From NCBI GenBank assembly GCA_022836615.1, contig MU405273.1:124001-188000 (forward strand): 64,000 nucleotides of DNA. Reading direction: 5' to 3'. Source of the stretch: Annulohypoxylon bovei var. microspora. Its lineage: Eukaryota > Ascomycota > Sordariomycetes > Xylariales > Hypoxylaceae. The notes beneath the pieces were generated by a model. The model worked only from the letters and a program-made list of their open reading frames with translations, was not told where the DNA came from and did no database searches. Of the stretch, positions 56,503-64,000 are shown one piece after another (positions within the stretch are counted from its first letter, which is position 1; every line of letters begins with the position of its first letter). The position numbers were made by a program, and so were the translations under genes.

Positions 56503-57626
56503 TCACATGCCGTGAGTAGGACCACCGCTGTGGCCCGGTCGATTAATGATGGCGTCGATACCCATGTCGACGCTCGGAAGCCTCTGCCCGTCGCCCATAT
56601 AGGGAGACCCGCCTTGAGAATGAGAATTATGCATGGCAGTGCCGTAGTGTGCCGCCGTAGACGAAACCGAAGAGCCGTAACTAGAAGAGAGTCCGCCGGC
56701 GCTGGTGGTGTAGTTGGCACCGTACGGATGGCTGCTGAGAGCCATAGGATGAATAGCGCTGCCGTAACCGCCGCCGTTGCTGCCGCCCGAGTGCGAGCTG
56801 GCCGTCGTCTCGGGGCTGCTATATGAAGCGTCGAGGTCATCTACTGGAGTCAGACCAATGCCGGAAATGCCGCTATCGTCGTCATACCCATGGATTGGAT
56901 GACCAGATTCCAGCCTCTCGCGCCGCGCCGCCGACCTCGCTGCCGACTGCAGATTCTTGAGCCCATTGTTCATGCACTGCAGAGATTCGGGCAATCATTT
57001 ATTAGCGAGCATTCTAGTCAGGATTTCCGGGACGGGGGGACGGCGGGTTATATTCCACGGAACGAAATATTAGCAGCTGAATAGGGGGCTAGGCTTACCT
57101 TAGCTTCGACAACGATCCATTTCTCTCCGGTACGCGCAGCTAGCGGCTGCCAGATCTCCTTGCGCATGCTCATGTATTCCTTCGCCAGGCGCTCCAGCTT
57201 CCTGTTATCCCAGTCGTCGGCGCCCTTGCGCTCCATCAACCGCTCGTGGCGCTTCCGGCAGGCGTTCGGCGACTTGTTGGGGAAGTAGTTGCTCTGGATC
57301 TGCGCCCAGTTAAGGCCCTGCTGCCTGGCCGCCAGCAGGTTCTGGTCATCCTGGACCGTCCACGCTCCGGACGAGGGACGGTTCGGCATCGGGGCCTGCG
57401 GCACCACGTCCGCCTGGTAGGGATCATACTGCTGCGCTTGCATAGAGGGCTGCGCCGACGTAGAAGCGACAGTCGGGTAGTAGCCCCCCGTGTTGAGCGG
57501 CAGAGACGGTCGCGTGCTGTAGATGGGGACGGGGGCTGAGGGAGCGAGAGAGACGGGCATGGGATTCGGGTTCGAGTACCGATTATGGCTCGAACTTGAC
57601 GAGCGGGTGTGCTTAGGCATGTTCAT
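56503..57626 (-). CDS. Myb/SANT DNA-binding protein (2 exons)
   Basis: A putative transcription factor of 333 residues. Exons are 57626-57099 and 56976-56503. Residues from about 90 on have a SANT/Myb repeat starting GAWTVQDDQNLLAARQQGLNWAQI. SPNACRKRHERLMERK, a typical recognition-helix pattern, follows. A second, weaker helical unit (LERLAKEYMSMRKEIWQPLAARTGEKW) runs to the splice site. Exon 2 encodes a Ser/Gly/Tyr-rich region without motifs. The ATG at 57626 (MNMPKHTR) is used; an upstream in-frame GTG is not. Target genes cannot be inferred. Confidence 0.88.
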
Positions 57627-60600
57627 TGGCGGTACGTGAGATAGGAGGAGCACATAAAAAAAGGGCTAGGACGCAGAGAAGCAAGGCGATTAGGCAAGGG
57701 AAGTTAGGGTATAATTCGAAGAATAGGTATATGGATAAGTTATTAGGATTAGCGATATATGTGTCGTTCTTCTCCGTGTGCTCGAAAAGCGTCGATGTAA
57801 GGTTTCCTTTTTCTTCTTCTGTCTCTTTCAGCCTCGCCTGGAGGAGGTGGTGGGAGCTGCCGAGAGAGGTATGGCAAAAGCTCTTTGAGGTAGCTTAGTC
57901 GATGACTCGTATCAAACGAATGGTGGTGAAACGAACGAGGCTGTCAAGGGGAAAAAACAATAAAAATGAAAAAACACGACGGCCTTGAGTTAAAGAAAAC
58001 GGAAAAGGAATAGGCCGTTTGATGCTGTAGCGAGAGGGTCCGGGAGGGGAAGTATTAAACCAGACCAGGTCGCGAAATGGGCGCGGCTACTTATAAAAGT
58101 ACTGGTCACCTTGAACGACTCCGGCCTGACTAGACGAAAAGGATAATGCTGCTGGCCTGCTGTTGTAACGCGAGACCCAGGAAGTCGGATCTGAAACAAA
58201 GCTGTCATGGTCATAGAGCAAGATCTCGAGCGATTGTCAGCTTTGGGGGGCGAACATGCAAGCTGTAGTCATGAAACTTAGGTTGTGTATCTGAAAGAGT
58301 GGATAGATTATTCTTGGGCCGTTGATATTGGTTGGCGAGCTTCGGGATGGCGTCTGTCTGGAGTTGGGCGGCTACGGAAAAGTGGCCTGGTGTGGAGGGC
58401 GGCTAATGGTATAACACGCACATGAGAAGAGTTTGGGGGCACAACATTCACACTATACCGAGATGGAGATGGGGACGGGCCAGGTATCCGGTCTAAAATA
58501 GCAAAAAGAGCGGACGGTATCAGTAGGCGCCAGCCTTATAGGGAAACTTGAGTATACCTGGCTACCTGACCAGGTGCTATGCGCGCGCGCGCGTGTATGC
58601 GATTAAGATCATGCGGCGAGCGAAGGTGAAGACGACGATCCGGTCCGTAGCACGCTCGGGTCGATACCTACCTAGTTAATGACCTGATCGACAATCGTCG
58701 CATTTTCGTTTACCTTTACATTTTAGTCGTCCGATCACAACCTTATAGAAGGATTTAACCTACAATTGATGTTTTTTTTTTTGGTAGATAAATCGGTGAG
58801 GCGGAGATTAGTCGAGGGTGACGGAGTGGCGTAGCTGAACCACCACTTATTACTAAGTAGGAATCTATTTACAAATACATGATTAAATGTTCTCTCTCTG
58901 AGAGGCACATATAAGACATTTACATATGCCTACCTGGTAAATGAAGAGAAATGAACAAATTGTCTAGATACTGGTAAGTGTACATATCTTAGGTACCTAC
59001 CTACTTAGGTAAGGTAGGTAGGTAGCCTTTTTGCTGACCCATAGAATTACTCGAAGTAGGTATTTGTAGATGCGGGTAGACAAAGCAAAGCGGGACGGCA
59101 CCTTGCATGAAGAGACATCATCACCCATGCTGCTATCATAATAGACAGAATACTTACCTACTAGGTAGTACCTAGTGCCTATGGTTTGATGGTTTAATAA
59201 CCTGACGAAGCATCGCCCCCACGGACAAACACGTAAACGCTTGGATACGCTCGTAAATCCTACTAGGTCCTTAACATGCCCCTTCTGGGCATACGCTAGG
59301 ATATCGTCGTTCGAATCGCCCATTCCTAACGTGATGGTCCAAATATGATGTACCAACACAGTAATGCGAAAATGCAGATTCGAAGACTCAACTAGGACAA
59401 TGGCCTTGCATGTTGTCGTTAGCGTCCATTAGGGGGCGGCGTTTTGAAACAACTTGAACGACTGTTTCGATGAGGGTGGAGATGCGGCATTGGATGAGAG
59501 CGGGAGTTGAGAAGTTACTACTACGTATGTAGAAATCACCCCTGAATTGACGATGGATGTAGAAAGATGCAAGAAGATGCAGAAAGGTGCAAAAAGATGT
59601 AAAAAGATGGAGGCGCGCGTCTACAAATTCTACGCTAAAATAACATTGATCGTCCAGATGTCCTTGCTAGCCGACCGGGACATGAGGACGCTATGCTGTA
59701 TTAGGATTAGCTCAATGCTCTATTCTGTCTGCTCTGCTAACACCGAGCGCACATTCCCTGCATAAGATCCCACGATTTTATTTTGGTTAAGTTGGTGTTA
59801 CGGTACTAGAGGAACTAGCGTCCACCATGGCGGGAATATCACGTGTATTCTCTTGGCTCTTCAAACCGACTCTTCTCCTATTCGCCGGGACTTTTTAAAA
59901 TAGATATTTCACCTCTGTCCATTTGGTAAACATTTCCTTCAATGCAACGTCGAAATTACGTAGCACATGTACGAAAGAAAAGATCTACTTCTCCACAAGT
60001 TTCTGCCTCTGGCAGCTCTAGCAGCTCTGGGTATGTATGTCGGCATGATGGTGCTAGAGTCCAGGTATGATATCGACTGGCAATTATCACTGCTGCTGTG
60101 CCTCTTACCTGTAGCCTTTCCGAGTCTATGCAGTGACCCTGTCTTAGATATACAGGCATTGGGGGCTACGGATGCTGCCGTACGTACGAATCCCTCTGCG
60201 ACCCTTGCTTGGCTGAATCTGCAAAGCACGTTACGTTCGTTATCCGTCTCGTTGCGGTGCCACTGCCCCCCTTATGCAGATATACTAAGGGTACGGGGTG
60301 CCTCGGCAGTTATAGTCGATAACTCACTATCATCTATGTTTCAAGGTGATTATAACGTTTCCTGCCTGAACCCTGGATCCTTCGTGTACAAATCTCATGT
60401 TTCATAGAAAGTGATAGCTCAGCTGTAGTCGCAAGGCGACCCCAGGCAACGTACGTCGATGGCACGGTAAGGAGTAGGTACGGGTACAGTAGCAGAGACC
60501 TGCTTCCCGACCGTGGAAACCATTGACAGCCTGCATGGCAGAAATTCAATAGGCGCAAACCGAGTGATGATTGGATGACTGAGCTCGACTTCTGAGACAG

Positions 60601-62303
60601 CGGCACATCCTTCCGAATAGAGCCGCTTAAGAAGCGCCTCGGCTCTTCCATCTACGACTCTGCCCAAATCGGCGCCCGAGTCATCCGATCCATTTCCATT
60701 CTCCGCTACCGTTAGACGATCAAGACGCCTCGGCCAGATTGAAGATGGCCTTCCAAGACAGCTAGCAATCGGTTCAAGACTAGGTTCTTGATATAGTTAA
60801 GTATGGCCCATTCCTTTCACCTTCGTGTGTGGGCAACCGAGATAGAAGATGTTGAGAATTTACTCGTCAGAACCACTATCATCGGCTTAAAACTAACATC
60901 TGGTGCGAGAAGCGAAAGTTAAGAAATCTAATCGAGACGATTGTCGGGTAGTGTCTAAGGAGAAGGGCAGGTATAAGCTAGACTACGCAACTACCTAGGT
61001 AGGTAGATAGGTAGATACCTATATAAAATAGTCTAGAGTCAATCGTGAGAATATCATACCTAGGTACATATTGGCAAGCTCGGTCTACTTTTTCTCCATG
61101 TGGCAAACGAAACTGAAACAACCATCTTCCAGGAAAAGAAACATTTCCCAACTTAAGTGTTCTCCAACTCATAAACACAAAAATCACGTCACTCAGAAAC
61201 TACTGGATAGAAACGAATATGCAGTAGAGACGATGGCAACGCCTAATCAAGGCATGGGGACCTTTCTAAATACTACCTCTACCTAAGATATAGGTACCTT
61301 GTGCCTATAGGTAGTAGGATTTCCTATTTGTCGACAAAATTCTCTTGGTCTCTCAAATGCAGAAATGTAGGTACCTAGGTACTCGTCCCTCGGATCCCTT
61401 AATAGGGTCAAGCAACGATGCTTACATATCAATAGCCAAAACGAATATGTGATGTTGTCAAACTATTCGGTCGGTCGACCTCACGTGTCGTTAGCCAATA
61501 CTATTCGGCCTCTGGCTGGGGTAATTTAGGCTAAATACGCAACCCTAGTCGTATGGAAGCATACTACTGTGGGTTATAGTCAGCGACTGAGCCTACCTAT
61601 TACAATATTACCCCGAGATACCCCACACGGGGTAGACCATTTCTCCAAGATTTTGTGGTGACCGTATCCGTAGAAACACAAGTCCCATACGGTTACCTAC
61701 CAGAAGTTCAAAGGGAACTTCCTTATGGCTACCGTTTCATAGAATATGCTTCTTGCGCTTCGTCAACTACCTACCTACTACCTAGCACACGCAAGGCACC
61801 TACTTGAGGCACGGAAAGAAGACTTTGCCAGCTAGTAAAGGCCCTCGTGCTAGTAACATCCGTGGAAAGTCAACCCGGGAGTTACTTTCACCAATGAGCC
61901 AGGACTTCGGCCGTGACTCGGCCCCCCAGGTTTATTTATCCCGCATCCTGGTAATATCGAACGGGGCTCGCAGGATATCTCTCTCTGGGGTATTTCCAGC
62001 AAAAGCGCCGGGTGTGATTTGCCCAGAAGTGTTCCCGTGCGTCGCGTTATCGGAATAGAATAGCCTAGCCTAACCATACTTTCTATCGTCCTATACGCGG
62101 ATAGTATTATTTATATCCAGAAGGCCCCCAAGACATCGCCGGTGTGCCGTTTCTGCGTATTCTCCGTGACAATAGCTTGCTTACTAGAGCTTGAGATCGA
62201 TTATATATATGCATAGTCATCTCTAGGTATTTGAAACCCCGTAACTAGCCTATATACTTCCGGTACCTTGCGGCTTAGAAGTCGTTAGATCTAAGCAGTC
62301 ACC
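57627..62303. other. Long 4.7-kb gene-free region
   Basis: The largest gap in the window, between divergent Myb and sugar-porter genes. It holds a (GC)n run at about 58580-58594, TACCTA/TAGGTA clusters at 58990-59025, 60991-61020 and 61360-61385, and a repetitive GATGCAGAAAG-like stretch at 59563-59612. A 146-codon plus-strand frame at 59967-60407 is open but lacks support. Confidence 0.55.
61516..61990. promoter_or_regulatory. Four SYGGRG-type sites upstream of the sugar porter
   Basis: CTGGGG at 61516-61521 and 61985-61990, plus the inverted forms CCCCAC at 61621-61626 and CCCCAG at 61924-61929, all match the CreA carbon-repressor consensus. They lie 310-790 bp before the ATG. Glucose repression of a sugar porter would make sense, but six-base motifs are common. 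Confidence 0.35.
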
Positions 62304-64000
62304 ATGGTTGCAGGAGGCGACACCGGCGCCGCCGTGTACGATGCGGCTCTCAAACGTCGCCAAGGCATGATGGGCACGTCGGGACCCATGGCTCTAGTCA
62401 AGAATTTTAAAGTCTTCAGGATCGCCCTGTTCGCCTGCATCGGCGGCATCCTATACGGCTACAACCAGGGCATGTTCTCGGGCGTCCTCGCCATGCCCGC
62501 CTTCAAGGCACGTAAGTACCAAAGGCGGCCGATGCCATCTAACCCAGCCAGTCGCTCGGCGCTGATGAAGCATCTCAGATATGGGCGCGTATGACCCATT
62601 CGACGACTCGGCCGACCAGACGAAGAAGGGATGGCTGACTGCTATTCTCGAGCTCGGTGCTTGGGTCGGTGCGCTGCTATCGGGTTTCATCGCCGAAGCA
62701 ATCTCTCGCAAGTACGGCATCCTGGTGGCAGTGACCGTCTTCGTGGTGGGAGTCGTCATCCAGGCTACGGCGCAATCAGGGGGGCCCAACGTGATTCTCG
62801 GAGGTCGCTTCGTCACCGGTATGGGGGTCGGCTCCTTGGCCACGATCGTGCCTATCTACAACTCCGAGGTCGCACCCCCCGAGATCCGGGGTGCACTCGT
62901 GGCGCTCCAACAGCTCGCGATCACCTTCGGCATCATGGTTAGTTTTTGGATCGATTACGGGACCAACTATATCGGCGGCACGACTCTCGGCACCCAAAAG
63001 GACGCGGCGTGGCTCGTACCAATCTGCTTACAGCTCCTCCCTGCGGTTATCCTCTTTTTCGGGATGATGTTCATGCCCTTTTCTCCTCGGTGGCTGGTGC
63101 ATCACGACCGCGAGGACGAGGCACGCAAGATTCTAGCCAGCCTACGCGGCCTTTCAGTAGACCACGAACTTGTCGAGCTCGAATTCCTCGAGATCAAGGC
63201 GCAATCACAATTCGAGAAACGCACCGTGGCCGAGCACTTTCCTACCTTAAGCGATCCGACTGCCTGGAATACCTTCAAGCTCCAGTTCGTGGCCATCAAA
63301 TCGCTGTTCCAGACCAAGGCGATGCTGAAGCGTGTTGCGGTTGCTTGCATCACCATGTTCTTCCAACAGTGGACCGGGATAAATGCCGTCTTGTACTACG
63401 CTCCTAGCGGTGAGTTTTATGTCTTGCACATTTTATTAAAATAAGTTTTATTTCTTCCTTTATTTCCTATGTGTAAAAACATGTCTTGTCGGCATTTTTG
63501 CCCTTAACTTTTCGAACGATCTCCAACCTTATATGATATAGTACTTGTTAGCTAACGTTATGGCAGTGAGTGAAACAATTTCATAACTTTTTGCTACCAA
63601 CTTTATGAAGACAACGCCTTGTATATCCCAGAAACTAATGGTAAAAATGCTGACACAACATTTTTGATACACTAGATCTTCAAGCAGCTTGGCATGAATG
63701 ACAACACTACCAGCCTATTGGCGACCGGCGTCGTCGGTATCGTCATGTTTATCTTCACCGTGCCCGCCGTATTGTATATCGACCGCGTCGGCAGGAAACC
63801 GGTTCTGACGGTGGGTGCTATCGGGATGGCTACCTGCCACATCATAATCGCCGTGATCGTGGCCAAGAATGCGGACCAGTGGGCCAGCCAATCTGCGGCT
63901 GGCTGGGCTGCCGTGGTTATGGTATGGCTTTTCGTGATTCACTTTGGATATTCCTGGGGCCCTTGCTCGTGGATTATCGTGGCCGAGATCTGGCCGCTCA
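62304..64000 (+). CDS. Sugar porter (MFS), partial at window end, with twin intron
   Basis: Hexose/pentose proton-symporter family. Exons are 62304-62511, 62579-63408 and 63676 onward, open to the window edge. The C-terminal four or five helices lie outside. Family marks are GGILYGYNQGMFSGVL (helix 1), GRFVTGMGVGSLATIVPIYNSEVAPPEIRGALVALQQ, a PFSPRWL variant of PESPR, QQWTGINAVLYYAPS and DRVGRKP. The joins of exon 2 and 3 only work if 63409-63675 is removed in two nested steps (see the separate feature). Then YYAPS runs straight into IFKQLGM as in all relatives. The ATG is in a strong context (CACCATGG). The sugar specificity is unknown. Confidence 0.9.
63409..63675 (+). other. Candidate [D1,2] spliceosomal twin intron (stwintron)
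   Basis: An internal intron 63410-63566 (GTGAGT..GCTAAC..GGCAG, 157 nt) splits the donor of an external intron after its first G (63409). Removing it joins G to TGAGTG at 63567 and so rebuilds a GTGAGTG donor. The external intron then ends at CACTAG (63675) with a GCTGAC branch site 21 nt upstream, leaving 110 nt. No single strong GT..AG pair joins the two exons in frame. Confidence 0.75.

Noticed and set aside
59967..60407. 146-codon plus-strand frame with hydrophobic start
   Set aside because: Begins with ATG and two hydrophobic stretches, but no family, no supporting context, and an equally long antisense frame exists.
1..64000. Secondary-metabolite cluster around the LaeA-like gene or transporters
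   Set aside because: No polyketide synthase, peptide synthetase, terpene cyclase or P450 gene is present in the window.
1..64000. CRISPR arrays, rRNA genes, bacterial operons
   Set aside because: None seen; gene structure is clearly eukaryotic.

Overview
The window is nuclear DNA from a filamentous ascomycete (Pezizomycotina), most likely a Sordariomycete. Genes are split by short introns, mostly 50-130 nt, with GTAAGT-like donors, CTAAC/CTGAC branch sites and AG acceptors. The families are typical of moulds: fungal RNA 5'-triphosphatase, LaeA-like methyltransferase, Jen-type carboxylate transporter, NCS1 and NCS2 nucleobase permeases, GH18 chitinase, and a quinate-pathway dehydratase. Intergenic DNA is rich in TACCTA/TAGGTA tetranucleotide runs. 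No rRNA, tRNA, CRISPR array or bacterial operon structure was seen. The exact taxon cannot be fixed by reading alone; the stwintron at the right end would fit Xylariales but does not prove it.

Left part (0-13.4 kb), mostly membrane transport and metabolism: a Jen-like carboxylate transporter (-), a small-subunit type catalase (+), a DHA1-type drug:H+ antiporter (-), an NCS1 nucleobase permease (-) and a transaldolase-family protein with an altered active-site motif (-). At 14.9-19.8 kb lies a very large, unrecognised 1580-residue protein with about six zinc-binding clusters and an internal ubiquitin-tail-like RLRGG motif.

Central part (20.7-32.1 kb), housekeeping: mRNA-capping RNA triphosphatase (Cet1 family, -), proteasome subunit Rpn2 (+) and mitochondrial sulfite oxidase (+). 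Then come a small MARVEL-type membrane protein (-), a TA-flanked MITE, a single-pass surface protein (+), a secreted glycerophosphodiester phosphodiesterase (+), a GH18 chitinase whose catalytic motif sits in a 28-nt exon (-), and a LaeA-like methyltransferase (+).

Right part (43.6-64 kb): a young gag-only LTR retroelement with two identical 190-bp LTRs and a 5-bp target duplication, Jip5/WDR55 (+), 3-dehydroshikimate dehydratase (-), an NCS2 purine permease in six exons (+), COX10 (+), a nearly perfect 259-bp hairpin element just after COX10, a Myb/SANT protein (-) with a 4.7-kb gene-free region upstream, and a sugar porter (+) cut by the window end. That sugar porter carries what reads as a spliceosomal twin intron of the [D1,2] class.

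The genes do not form one pathway or a biosynthetic cluster. The strongest candidates for something new are the orphan zinc-cluster protein, the twin intron, and the gag-only element. All exon joins are read by eye from splice consensus, frame and family conservation; none is backed by transcript data.
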